From contig JAWHQI010000263.1 in NCBI GenBank assembly GCA_033032865.1, forward strand, positions 3,621,501 through 3,685,500: 64,000 nucleotides of DNA, in the 5' to 3' direction. The notes beneath the pieces were generated by a model. That model ran no database searches. It was not told where the DNA came from and saw only the letters and a program-made list of their open reading frames with translations. The DNA is from Dactylorhiza incarnata (Eukaryota > Streptophyta > Magnoliopsida > Asparagales > Orchidaceae). A program made the position numbers and the translations under genes. This document shows positions 31,928 to 42,774 of the stretch, one piece after another. How positions within the stretch are numbered: the stretch's first letter is position 1; the number at the start of each line of letters is the position of its first letter.

Positions 31928-32789
31928 TGTGTACAACCCTGTATTCGCTGAGTGGGTCCCCGAGGCCCATGGTGTCACTAGGCCCAATATTTTTTAAGGG
32001 GCACTGCCCCGGGAGAGAGTGGCGGGTGAGCTTTTGGGAAGACTCGAGCTTATTCCCAGAAGAGGCACGAGTGGGGAGGCAACCGTCCTCCCACTCGCCC
32101 GGCTCCAGAGGGGGGTGAGAGGGGTGGGCGGCCAGCCCCCTCTCGGCGAGCCCCAAGAGAGGGGGGTGAGAGGGGTGGGTGGACAACCCCCTCTCGCCGA
32201 GACCCAAGAGAGGAGGGCGAGAGGGGTGGGCGACCAGCCCCCTCTCGGCGAGCCCCAAGAGAGGAGGGCGAGAGGGGTGGGTGAGCAGCCCCATCTCGCC
32301 GAGCCCCAAGAGAGGAGGGCGAGAGGGTGGGCGGCCAGCCCCCTCTCGCCCAGCCCTAGGAAAAGGAGACGGTTTTCGTTTAGCGTCTCAGAATGGTGGG
32401 ATTTGGTTGTTGGCAGGCCAAACTTGGGGGCATTTTCGTAATATCGTAAGACAGAATGTGGCTATTGGAAGACCAAGTTTGGAAAACTATAAATAGGACC
32501 AAGCGGGCACCTTTTGGTAGATGACTTCTTTTTTGGCTACTCTCTCCCCAAGTTTCTTTGGTGGGTGAATAGAGCCTCCAAAGGTGCCCAAACTTAACAT
32601 TGGCTTGGGAGGGGAAGCGCTCTAAGGTCTTCCGGGTGTGTGGTGAGACCTCCTCACTGAGCCCTTGATCTTGTTCCTAGTTTCCTTAAGTCTTCGGCCT
32701 AACGCTCTCCCTTGAGAGAAGTAGGTGTGAGGTCACCCCCTCTTTTGGGGACCCCGAACTCCACAAGAGACCAAGTCTTGGTTTCAACA
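31928..32789 (+). repeat. Right LTR of the gag-only gypsy element
   Basis: Start inferred at TGTGTACAACC after the purine tract; the end GGTTTCAACA is shared with the left LTR. Holds five copies of the ~60-bp GAGAGGGGTGGGCGGCC unit (32105-32350), one fewer than the left LTR. Confidence 0.75.
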
Positions 32790-34148
32790 AAAAACGAGAA
32801 CAAAATTTTCTTATTTATGATAAAGTCAATAAGAGTACCCGATGGATACGCATCCAACATATCACGTTGGGTTAAGCTCAAGCAATGTAAAATGCAAGGG
32901 TTGAAGAGTTATGCTCATCACATCATTATGCAACAGTTCTTGTCTGTCGATTTACGACCAGCTTTACAAAAACATACATTAATCCCGTTGATGGAAGTGT
33001 CCATATTTTTTAGACAGTTGTGTTAACAAAATTACAAAATTCTGAGTTGGTTAAGATAGAGAATCGCTTAATATTGACATTATGTCAGCTTAAAATAATA
33101 TTTCCCCAATCATTCTTCACAATAATGATTCATCTTATGGTGCATCTTGCAAAAGGGGCTATCTTGGGTGGTCCTGTACAATTTAGGTGGATGTATCCCA
33201 TTGAGAGAGAACTTGGGCACTATAAAAAATTTGATCGAAACAAATCAAGACCAGAAGGATCGATAGGAGAGGGTTTTATAGCAGAAAAGACTTTGACATT
33301 TTATTTTCGATTCTTAGAGGGAATATAAACTTGGTTTAATCGACCATATCATAATAGCATAAATTTGACAACTCCAACGCCAGCATTTAAGATGCTACCA
33401 CAAGTGGGCAGTGCTACACAAGGTGTTGTTTTGAAGAAACTAGACCTAATTAACCTTAAACAAGCGCATCGATACGTTCTATTCAACTTTGTTGAACTCG
33501 AGACTTTTCAAAGGTAATTTCTTTTTATTAAACTTTAAACACTCTTATGTAAACGTTTTATTCCAGAAACGGTGTCGATCATTATTTTAATTTATGCTTT
33601 TAGTGAATTACGGGAAGAATTGAAGAATATTCACCAACCACAACTGATCGAAGAAGATATGTTGGAAAAAATGTTTTGCAATGAATTCTCAGAATGGTTT
33701 AAGCGCAGGGTAAAAATCATTTATACTTATAAAAACTTATAAATTAGTATCAATGTAATTCATTTTTTGTACATTCTATCATTTCAGGTTATAGATGATG
33801 TAACCATTAGTGAACCACAATTATGACATTTGACACTTGGACCTAACTCTATTGTTCGTTTCTACAAAGGATATAATATAAATGATTTTTCATTTCGAAC
33901 GGTAGAAAGTGAACTTTGTAAACGAGCGCAAAATAGTGGGATTGAAGTAATGTCTGACCATGGTGGATTAGAATGAGATATCAATTATTTTGTTAGGCTT
34001 TTTGAGATCTTAGAATTATATTACTTTGACGCTGCAAAAGTGATGCTTTTTAAATGTGATTGGGTGAATCCCACAAACAATATGGGCGTGAAGAGAGATT
34101 CATTTAGGTTCACTTTAGTTAATTTCACTAAAGGAAATATACTCTAGA
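32790..34148 (+). pseudogene. CACTA transposase (TNP2-type) C-terminal pseudogene
   Basis: The first part has the DUF4218 region: LKSYAHHIIMQQFLSVDLRP, FFRQLC, then after a frameshift (about 33025) FPQSFFTIMIHLMVHL, PVQFRWMYPIEREL, NKSRPEGSIGEGFIAEK. It continues past a TAA near 33326 to a donor AAAG|GTAATT (33513). Exon 33604-33709 follows an AG acceptor and ends CAGG|GTAAAA. The last exon from 33788 carries the DUF4216 region (FRTVESELCKRAQNSG, YYFDAAKVMLFKCDWV, FRFTLVNFTKG) with stops near 33823 and 33975. TNP2 proteins cut CACTA elements. The 5' end is replaced by the gypsy LTR at 32789. The 3' flank was later hit by the copia element at 34356. Confidence 0.85.
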
Positions 34149-34355
34149 AATTCCGCTCTAAAAATAGAAACTTTGGTAGTCTTTTACACTTTTTGCGGTA
34201 AATCTAAGAACATGTTTCTGAATTATGAAGATTGACCAGAGAAACTGAAATGTTTAGAGGCATCAGTGGCATCTGATAGAGAAGTACAAATAACGAGACC
34301 TCGACGCTGAAGAAACGGCGAGAAATTAAAGGTTCGGCGGCATGAAAGTGAAATC

Positions 34356-35172
34356 TGATGAGGTATTTTCTCCTAAGTGTGAAAGGGGCTAGCCACCTTT
34401 TGACCATGCTTTTCAAGCATGTGTTTCATGCAAGTGTGAAAAGGGGTAGCCGCCTTTGATTAAGAAATCAACATGTGCTCTTGAAGGAAGCTTCTAGGAA
34501 AGTGCCCAGAGGAAGCTTCATGACATGTGCTTTGACCGAGGGAAGCTTCATGGAAGCCTCATGCACATGCTATCTACCACCATCTACCCCTTGGTTTTGG
34601 CCTTATAAATAGGCATGAAGGAGGAGGGGTAAGACATCCACTCATCTCCCATCTCAAGCATTAAAAGAGTTCTTAGAGAGGCCTTTGTGGCAAGCGTATT
34701 CGTTTGGGGAGAGCTTTCGGACGTCTCTGCGACATTGACGAGGAATACTTCGCATACACGGATTGGATCTGGAGCAGACTTTGGCAAGTATTCGAAGAGG
34801 CATCTTGGAGAGAATTTGTGTAATCTGTCTCGTCCGCCATTGTCGGTAACTTGCAATTTTTCTGCTACTGTTTATTGTGTATTATTGTGTGGTGCGAAGT
34901 TGGTGAAGATCCTGTGTGGATCGAGGAGGGAAAGCCTTGTAATTGCCTATCTATTTTACACATTTTTAGTGGCGGCTTTCTGGATTGGACTCCGATCGTC
35001 CCGTTGTTTTCACCCAATTGGGTTTCCACGTTATATCTGCGTGTCACCTTTATTGTTGTTATTGTGCTGTGTTTTGGTTGTGTATCGGCATACCGCTAAG
35101 CGGCCGTGTAGGTACTTGTTCGAACTAATTTGCAGGTGCTCTTGTCGGGCTTGCGTGCTCTCTAGCCCAACA
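34356..35172 (+). repeat. 5' LTR of the copia element
   Basis: Starts TGATGAGGTATTTTC and ends CTCTCTAGCCCAACA. The 34370-34560 part repeats GCATGTG.TT..A.GGAAGCTTC words. Open frames over it recur identically in the 3' LTR and are not genes. Confidence 0.95.
34604..34611 (+). promoter_or_regulatory. TATA box of the copia 5' LTR
   Basis: TATAAATA about 250 bp into the LTR; the 3' LTR copy is at 39810-39817. Confidence 0.65.
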
Positions 35173-35174
35173 AG

Positions 35175-35186
35175 TGGTATCAAAGC
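35175..35186 (+). other. Primer-binding site of the copia element
   Basis: TGGTATCAAAGC two bases after the 5' LTR, one base from the standard initiator-Met tRNA complement TGGTATCAGAGC. Confidence 0.85.
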
Positions 35187-35375
35187 GAGATTTCTTGTCA
35201 GAGCTGGTATCGGGCTGACCTATTTGGGATTCGAGACGAGCCGATCGGATATTTCGGGTTAGTGATCGGGTGCGGTAGGTGACGACCATTGGTCCGCTCC
35301 CTATCCTCTTTGATTCCTTTCTTGGAAATAGTCGGCTCAAAGAACTGAGGTCAGTCCGATCAGTGACAGAGCACG

Positions 35376-38300
35376 ATGGAGTCTACATCGGGTTCAGGCT
35401 CCGAGCAAATGGTGAAATTAAACGGCGCGAACTATCACCAGTGGCACTTACTGATGGAAGATCTCATCTACGTCAAGGGCTGGCATACTCCTATCTTTGA
35501 GGAGATGCCTAAAGACATGGATCCAAATAAGTGGAAGGTGGAGCACCGAAAGTTATGCGGATTCATCAGACGGTTCGTAGAACCGAACGTCTAAAATCAT
35601 GTCGCGAGTATCGTTGATGCAAAGATACTTTGGAAGACTCTCGAGACGTTGTATGCCAAGAGTACTGGCATCAACAAGCTATATCTACTGAAGAAGCTGG
35701 GTGAGTTCAGATACAGGGAAGGATCCCCTATCCTGGATCATGTGAATGAGTTCCAAGGTATTATTGATCAACTTACTGCTATGAAGGTGACCTTTGAGGA
35801 TGAAGTCAACGCATTATAGCTGCTGAAGTCTCTTCCAGACTCTTGGGAGATGGTTAGAGTTTCTCTAATCAACTCCTCTCCCGCGGGCATAATTACTATG
35901 GAAATTGCTAAGAGTGGCATCCTGAACGAAGAAGTGAGAAGAAAGTCTCAAGGGATATCAGACTCTTCTTCAAGAGCTGACATCCTCTACACTGAGCCCA
36001 GGGGGAGAGGTAGGAGCGAGAGTAGAGAAAGGAAGAGCGAGAGAGGACAAAGCAGGGGGAAGTCCAAGTCACGTTATCAAAACGTGGAGTGCCACTATTG
36101 TCATAAGAAGGGGCATATTCAGAAGTTCTGTTATTCTCTGAAGAATGACGAAAGGAAGAAAGGAGTGGCTACTGATGATAGGAAGGAGAGTCACACTGCA
36201 GCTATTGCATCTACAGAGGACGATGCCATCATTGTTGGAGATGATTTCACAGCTGCACTCTCTTGTGATGATCGAAGATGGATTGTTGATTCGGGTGCTT
36301 CTGCACATGTCTCCCACAACAGGGAGTTATTTGCCACCTACACTACTCACGATTGTGGGGTGCTTAGGATGGGCAATGGTGACACGTCTAAAGTCATCGG
36401 AAGAGGAGATATGCACATGAAGACGAGTACTGGAGGATTGATGATCCTAAGAGATGTGCGACATGTACCTGACATCCGCTTAAACCTAGTTTCAGTTGGG
36501 AAGCTAGGTGATGAAGGACACTTAAGTGTCTTTGGTGGAGATTTTTGGAAGTTAATCAAGGGGTCGCTGGTAGTGACCAGAGGTTATAGAGACACTGACC
36601 TATACTATATGGAGGGGAGACCTGAAGCTGCTCAGGCCAACACCGTTAGAGATGGGGCATCCACATCCCTATGGCATAGGAGACTGAGTCACATTAGCCA
36701 GAAGGGTCTGGGATGTCTCTCCCGAAAGAAGATGATCTCTGATCTATCTGTGGATCAGTTAGAGAGATGTGACCATTGCATGGCTGGAAAGCAGAATAGA
36801 GTATCATTCCAGATCCATACTTCCACAAGAAGATCTGAGCCACTAGAGCTCGTACATACTGATGTCTGCGGACCACTGAAGGTCCAGACGAGAGGAGGAG
36901 CGTCTTACTTCGTGACGTTCATTGATGACTATTCGAGAAAACTTTGGGTCTATGCTATTAAGACCAAAGGTGAGGTTCTTGACACTTTTCGGAGATTCCA
37001 CGCTGAGGTGGAGAGGCAATCTGGGAAGAAGTTAAAGTGCATCAGGTCCGACAACGGGGGAGAGTATATTGGTCCTTTTGATGAGTATTGTAGAGAGCAA
37101 GGGATCAGACATGAAAAGACTCCGCCCAAGACGCCGCAGCTAAATGGCGTAGCTGAAAGGATGAACAGGACATTGATGGAGAGGGTGAGGTGCATGCTAT
37201 CTGAGTCAAAGCTACCTGGCATGTTTTGGGGTGAGGCTTTATACACAGCTGCACACGTCATCAACCTATCTCCCAGTTATGCATTGCAGGAGGATATTCC
37301 TGATAAGGTCTGGTATGGGAAGGACCCTTCGTATAGTCACTTGAGGGTCTTCGACTGCAAAGCCTTTGTGCACATCCCTCGGGATGAAAGATCGAAGTTA
37401 GATTCTAAGACTCGTCAATGCATATTTTTGGGATATGGACGCAGCGGCGAGTTTGGCTACAGGTTCTTTGATCTGGTTGAGAAGAAGCTTGTACGCAGTC
37501 GAGACGCCATATTTTGTGAGGATCAGACTATGCTTGATCTTGAAAAGACTGAGAAGGCTGACTCTCATACTGATGAAGAGTCTCCTATGATTGGAGGTGA
37601 CGATACTGAGGAGGCCGCAGAGCCTGATCCAGTGCAGGGCGTTGAGCCACTTCCAGGCCATGAGGACATGAATGATGGCGAGCCTACAGAGGACATCATT
37701 GATGATGTGCTCATACCAGCAGCTGAGCTCGCTCCACGGAGGTCTGATCGAGTCAGACAACCATCTTCGAGATACTCTGCTACTGAGTATATTTTGTTGG
37801 CTGATGCGGGGGAGCCCGAGTGCTTTGATGAAGCAGTGGAGAGCTCAGAGAAGAAAGAGTGGATGGTTGCTATGCAGGAGGAGATGCAGTCTCTGCATGA
37901 GAACCATACTTATGAGCTGGTACGTTTGCCTAAGGGCAAGAAGGCTCTGAAGATTCGATGGATTTTTAGAGTAAAGCAGGGAGACCCCTCGACACCACTC
38001 AGATACAAGGCAAGATTAGTGGTGAAGGGTTTCAGTCAGAAACAGGGAGTTGATTTTGATGAGATCTTCTCTCCTGTTGTGAAGAGGTCGTCTATCCGGG
38101 TTGTTCTTGGCCTTGCTGCAAGTCTAGACCTGGAGATTGAGCAAATGGATGTCAAGACTGCCTTTCTACATGGCGATCTTGAGGAAGAGCTTTATATGGA
38201 GCAGCCTGAAGGTTTGATGGTGAAAGGGAAGGAGAGTTTAGTTTGTCGCCTGAAGAAGAGTTTGTATGGCCTGAAGCAGGTCCCGCGACAGTGATACAAG

Positions 38301-39377
38301 AAGTTCGATGCTTTTATGGGGGAGATCGACTTCAGGAGGACCACCCTTGATCACTGCGTGTTTGTGAAGCAGTACGCTCCAGAAGATTTCATTATTTTGC
38401 TCCTTTATGTCGATGACATGCTGATAGTTGGGAGGAGCACTGCGCGCATTGCCGAGCTGAAGCGGTAGTTGAGCTCTACATTTGCGATGAAGGACTTGGG
38501 AGCTGCGAATACCATCTTAGGGATGCATATTCGGAGAGATAGAGGCTCTAAGTTACTTTGGTTATCGCAGGAAAGATATATCAGGAAGGTGCTACAGAGA
38601 TTTAGTATGGATCAGGTGAAGAAGGTGAGCACGCCGCTTGCAGCTCACTTCAGACTTACCGCTGACCAGTGCCCAAGCACACCCGAGGAGAAAGAGGAGA
38701 TGCAGAAGGTCCCCTATGCTTCTGCAGTTGGTAGTCTTATGTATGCCATGGTATGCACTCGCCCTGATATATCGCATGCTGTTGGTACTGTTAGTAGGTT
38801 TCTCTCCAATCCTGGGAGAGAACATTGGAGCGCTGTGAAGTGGATTCTAAGGTACCTACATGGGACGCCAGATTTAACGTTAAGGTTTGGAGATAGTGAG
38901 CTAGAGCTACTAGCCTACACAGATGCTGATATGGCTGGAGATTTGGACTCCAGAAGATCAACCTCTGGGTACCTGATCCAATTTGCTGGGGGAGCTGTTT
39001 CGTGGCAGTCAAGACTACAGAAATGCGTTGCACTGTCGACTACGGAGGCAAAATTTATTGCAGTCACTGAGGTAGGAAAAGAGCTTCTTTGGATGAAACG
39101 TTTCATCAAAGAGCTGGGTTTCACTCAGGAGCGCCACACACTTTTATGTGACAGTCAGAGCGCGATTCATTTAGGAAAGAACCCCACCTTCCACTCGAGA
39201 TCCAAACATATTGACACGCGGTATCATTGGATACACGATACTCTAGAGCAGAGAGAGCTGGATTTGCAGAAGGTGCACACGGATGACAATGGAGCAGATA
39301 TGCTTACGAAGACCATGTCGAGGGGGAAGTTTGAGCATTGTGTGAGGATCGCTGGCATGGCGATCTCTTCCACATAA
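35376..39377 (+). pseudogene. Copia gag-pol polyprotein, one frame with four stops
   Basis: A single frame of about 1333 codons. Order: gag (LNGANYHQWHLLMEDLIY near the start), CCHC knuckle CHYCHKKGHIQKFC, aspartic protease WIVDSGASAHVSH, GAG-pre-integrase (LWHRRLSHIS, CDHCMAGK), integrase DDE (LVHTDVCGPL; IRSDNGGEY; E in LNGVAERMNRTLMERVR), reverse transcriptase (RYKARLVVKGFSQKQGVDF, QMDVKTAFLHGDLEE, YVDDM), and RNase H (AYTDADMAGDLDSRRSTSGY, STTEAKF, LLCDSQSAIHL). Stops at 35592-35594, 35817-35819, 38292-38294 and 38466-38468 lie in frame with intact sequence on both sides. The start at 35376 (MESTSGSGSEQMV) precedes the gag motif and suits copia length. There is no frameshift over 4 kb. 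Confidence 0.96.
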
Positions 39378-39547
39378 GTGCTATGTGGATAAATTGTTGG
39401 GTACAGTTCTCGTCCTTTGTGGAGAAAACTGTGGATTTGAGTTTTACTAACTCGAACTTGGTGGTGCTGGATCTATCAACATATGGAGGAGACATGAAGG
39501 TCTTACCAAATGAAGATAATTAGAATGACACATTTTTCACTTAGTCG

Positions 39548-39561
39548 AAAAGGGGGAGATT
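39548..39561 (+). other. Polypurine tract of the copia element
   Basis: AAAAGGGGGAGAT directly before the 3' LTR start TGATGAGG. Confidence 0.85.
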
Positions 39562-40380
39562 TGATGAGGTATTTTCTCCTAAGTGTGAAAGGGGCTAGCC
39601 ACCTTTTGACCATGCTTTTCAAGCATGTGTTTCATGCAAGTGTGAAAAGGGGTAGCCGCCTTTGACTAAGAAATCAACATGTGCTCTTGAAGGAAGCTTC
39701 TAGGAAAGTGCCCAGAGGAAGCTTCATGACATGTGCTTTGACGGAGGGAAGCTTCATGAAAGCTTCATGTACATGCTATCTACCACCATCTACCCCTTGG
39801 TTTTGGCTTTATAAATAGGCATGAAGGAGGAGAGGTAAGGCATCCACTCATCTCCAATCTCAAGCATTGAAAGAGTTCTTAGAGAGGCCTTTGTGGCAAG
39901 CGTCTTGGTTTGGGGAGAGCTTTCGGACGTCTCTGCGACGTTGACGAGGAATACTTCGCATACACGGATTGGATCTGGAGCAGACTTTGACAAGTATTCG
40001 AAAAGGCATCTTGCAGAGGATTTGTGTAATCTGTCTCGTTCGCCATTGTCGGTAACTTGCAATTTTTCTGCTACTGTTTATTGTGTATTATTGTGTGGTG
40101 TGAAGTTTTGGTGAAGATCCTGTGTGAAACGAGGAGGGAAAGTCTTGTAATTGCCTATCTGTTTTACACATTTTTAGTGGCGGCTTTCCGGATTGGACTC
40201 CGATCGTCCCGTGGTTTTCATCCTATTGGGTTTCCACGTTATATCTGCGTGTCACCTTTATTGTTGTTATTGTGCTGTGTTTTGGTTGTGTTTCGACATA
40301 CCGCTAAGCGGTCGTGTAGGTACTTGTTCGAACTAATTTGCAGGTGCTCTCGTCGGGCTTGCGTGCTCTCTAGCCCAACA
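39562..40380 (+). repeat. 3' LTR of the copia element
   Basis: Near-identical to the 5' LTR, with scattered substitutions and a net 2-bp difference. Same CCCAACA terminus. Confidence 0.95.
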
Positions 40381-40552
40381 AAATCATATGTCCCGACAAC
40401 TAGGAGAATAAGAATTGCGAACTTCAAAAACAATGCAGGCGGAGACGATCGTGGGGAAATTCAACAGTACCAACACTTGCTCGCCGTTCTTCGTACATAA
40501 ATTTTATTTCACCGAATACAAAACTTAGACAACTATACATGTTGTAACGCCG
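40381..40552 (+). other. Right flank of the copia insertion (CACTA remnant)
   Basis: Continues the sequence interrupted at 34355. A short open stretch (PTTRRIRIANFKNNAGGDD to a TAA near 40500) may be the last part of the CACTA gene, but homology cannot be shown by eye. Confidence 0.35.
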
Positions 40553-40850
40553 AGGGCCGGCCTACCCCGGTTCAACCAGAGAAAATCCCGAACCGGCACG
40601 TTACCGGGCTGCAGCCCAAGCACCCCAAATCCTCTCCGCGCCTATTTCTATCAGCAACGGCGCACGTTACCGAGCATATTTCAAACTCCTTATCAAGGGG
40701 GTTGCGGGTTCGAGACCCGGCCTCAACAATGCGCCGCTGCTAAGAAATGGGCGCGTAGAGGCTTTGGGTGCTTGAGTTGCAGCTCGATAACGTGCCGGTT
40801 TGGGATTTCCTCTGGTTGAACCGGGATAGGCTGGCCCTGGGCGTTATACA
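40553..40850. mobile_element. Foldback element with tRNA-like core
   Basis: Arms of about 120 bp: TGTAACGCCGAGGGCCGGCC ... against inverse ...GGCCCTGGGCGTTATACA, sharing CCGGTTCAACCAGAG, AACCGGCACGTTA and GGCTGCAGC. The ~55-bp centre includes GGGTTCGAGACCC (40706-40718), a good pol III B-box, and the flanking GGCGCA/TGCGCC can pair like an acceptor stem. No clear A-box was found. Related by TGTAACG, GGGCTGCAGCCC and AGCAC.CCCAA words to the palindrome at 58402-59026. Confidence 0.7.
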
Positions 40851-41260
40851 TGCAGTGTAAAATCTATACTTTAAATTAATAAATTAAGCTAATACATTAA
40901 ATCAACAGAGAGACAAAGAGAAAAATGGTAGGATTTATTTTTATTCTCTCTACATAAATTCTAAATTATAAGCTTTTTTAATAAAATTTTGTAGACAATG
41001 GAATCTGGTTAGTACTTAGAGAGAGGTGGAGGATTCTTTTTTAAATAAATACAATAAAATATAAATATCTTTTTCTTAATTTTAGTAAATAAAAGATGAA
41101 AAGTTGATTGAACACCTACATGAACACCACCAGAAAATTAAAAGCTAACTGAACTGCTTGTAAGCGATTCGAATTGGGCTATTCGCAATCCAAAAGAATA
41201 CCTAAAATCTCATATTTTAATAAATATAACCGCACCCTAAAAAAACACCTAAACTCTCTT
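40851..41260. other. AT-rich DNA, no gene seen
   Basis: No coding signal; A/T-rich with short poly-A and poly-T runs. Confidence 0.4.
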
Positions 41261-41363
41261 ATGGAAAGGTTCGTCAGTGTCTGCTCCTACATCGACGTCT
41301 TCTGCGCTAGCCTTCCCTCCAACACCTACCAAACCGCTGTCGCCGCCGTCGATCTCGACGGTT
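41261..41363 (+). pseudogene. Possible first-exon fragment of a host gene (unidentified)
   Basis: An ATG at about 41261 opens MERFVSVCSYIDVFCASLPS and runs about 34 codons to a TAA at 41363, ending in a GC-richer stretch coding AVAAVDLDG. Codon composition looks host-like, unlike the AT-rich surroundings, but I do not recognise the family. The next 130 bp to TTTTCTAG near 41510 could be intron. It may equally be chance. Confidence 0.25.
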
Positions 41364-41639
41364 AAAACAAAGTTGTCAGGGAGGGGACAAATCCTCAATT
41401 GACCATTTCCTAGTCCTGCTAAGAGGATAAGTGTTAGCTTCAGTTGATCCTTGAAATTGGCGGGGATTGAGGAGATAAATCATCTACTATCTCTTTTCTT
41501 GATTTTCTAGCGGGTTAAAGTTTAGCCGCCGGAAAGCCTCGAGCAACATCCACTTCATGTTTATGGAACTTAGTACACCGTGGAGGTGAAAGATCAACAC
41601 TTCGCCCACGAGGAGATGATAGATTGCCGGCCTTCCTCT

Positions 41640-42536
41640 TGGACCCATTAATCCGAGGTTCCGGGCTGGGCCGGGCAAAGCCCTGCCACCGGTTCAGGCA
41701 TGGCTGGCAGCCATCAATTGATATCTGCCAACCCATCATATGAAGGCTGTGGCAGCCATCAATTAATGGATTTGACGGCTGCCAGCCATCAATCTTTTGT
41801 TTTTTTATTTAAAATTTAAAATTTAAAAAATATATAAAAACAAAAAATATACAAGTTCGGGCCAGGCCCGGCCTGACCCGACGTAGGGGGCCCGAGCGAG
41901 GTTTAGGAAATCCCGGGCCCAGTAGGCCAGGTTCAGTCGCTTACCTGACTTTTTTGACAGGGCTGATGTTGCCCAGACTTGGGCATAAAAATCAGGCACG
42001 ACCAGAAAAAAGCTTGACTGGGCCCGGTCGCAGGCCGGGCTGTCGAGGCCTAACATGGCCCTAGCTTGGGGCAATTACCCAGCCCGGGCTGGGCCGGGCA
42101 AAGCCCAGGCACCGGGCCAGGTTTAAGCCCGATAATAGCCTGGGTAAAAGCTCAATTTTTACCATCAATTGATGGCCGACAACCATCAATTAATGGATTT
42201 GATGGCTGTGGCAGACATCAATTAATGGATTTGATGGCTGACAACCATCAAATGATGACTGACAGCCATCAAATGATGACTGACAGCCAACAAATGATTG
42301 TTGGTAGCCATCAATCTTCTATTTTTTATTTAAAAATTAAATTTAAAAAAATTATAAAAATAAAAAATATACAAGATCGGGTCAGGCCTTGGCCCAGCCT
42401 AAGGGGCCTCATCAGGCTCCCCTTTGGGGAGGGAGCCTGAGCCCGGTTAAACCCGGGCACATGCCCGATTTAGGAAAGCCCAGGCACGGTAGGCCTGGTT
42501 CAGCCCCGGGCCTACTGGGTTTTTTTGGACAGTGCA
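41640..42536. mobile_element. Second copy of the tandem hAT-like pair
   Basis: Same elements as 3169-4055. The first unit (to about 41957) lost its left end, and the second (from 41974 AGACTTGGGCATAAAA) is longer because of extra CATCAAATGATGACTGACAGC tandem units at 42225-42310. The junction again carries TGTTGCCC (41966-41973). Ends GGGTTTTTTTGGACAGTGCAT. Confidence 0.6.
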
Positions 42537-42670
42537 TTTGTTGCCTGAGAAAAATAACAAGTGAACAAAATGTAGTTATTAAAATAATTTATTAAATAAT
42601 TATTGGTTAAGAGGTGAGCATTAGTCTTCACCCAAGCATAATAGACCTATAACATTGAGAAGGATACACC
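42537..42670 (-). pseudogene. SWEET exon 1/intron 1 remnant, second copy
   Basis: Matches 4056-4185 closely (TTGTTGCCTGAGAA, then GAACAAAATGTA, then TCTTCACCCAAGCATAATAG), meaning the intron 1 acceptor, intron 1 and exon 1 end of the SWEET pseudogene are present again, with the hAT-like pair at the same site. Exons 2-5 were not found beside it. Confidence 0.65.
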
Positions 42671-42774
42671 GGACTCCCGTCCTCGCTCGATATCTTATTG
42701 TGTAAAACTTTTAATTAAAATTAAATTTAACTTTATTTTGCATGCAATTGGGCATCGAGCGAGGTCGGGAGTTC
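42671..42774. mobile_element. Small MITE-like hairpin element
   Basis: Inverted repeat CTCCCGTCCTCGCTCGAT (42673-42690) against ATCGAGCGAGGTCGGGAG (42754-42771) around an AT-rich loop. It interrupts the SWEET/hAT duplicate exactly where homology with 4185-4190 ends. Confidence 0.55.

Larger units (their letters stand above)
24604..32789 (+). mobile_element. Gag-only Ty3/gypsy element with internal satellite arrays
   Basis: A left LTR (24604-25449, 5' end missing), a PBS-like TTTGGTGCGGTGAGCGTGG right after it, a degenerate gag gene, then two tandem arrays instead of pol, a purine tract GAAAAGAGCGGGGAT, and a right LTR (31928-32789). Both LTRs end CCAAGTCT(A/T)GGTTTCAACA. No protease, reverse transcriptase or integrase is present, so it was non-autonomous. 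Tandem repeats 3' of coding regions are known in some plant gypsy lineages such as Tat/Ogre; lineage here is not proven. Confidence 0.82.
34356..40380 (+). mobile_element. Structurally complete Ty1/copia retrotransposon (6025 bp)
   Basis: LTRs at 34356-35172 and 39562-40380 (817 and 819 bp, ends TGATGAGG...CCCAACA), exact target duplication AAATC (34351-34355 and 40381-40385), primer-binding site, polypurine tract and one 4.0-kb polyprotein frame. The few differences between LTRs indicate a fairly recent insertion. Autonomous function is lost through four in-frame stops. Confidence 0.97.

Noticed and set aside
34687..35262. Hydrophobic 191-residue open frame resembling a membrane protein
   Set aside because: It is copia LTR sequence; the equivalent at 39893-40500 is broken, and the apparent membrane segments come from T-rich DNA.
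40700..40730. A functional tRNA gene
   Set aside because: A B-box-like GGGTTCGAGACCC is present, but a full cloverleaf with anticodon arm and A-box could not be drawn.
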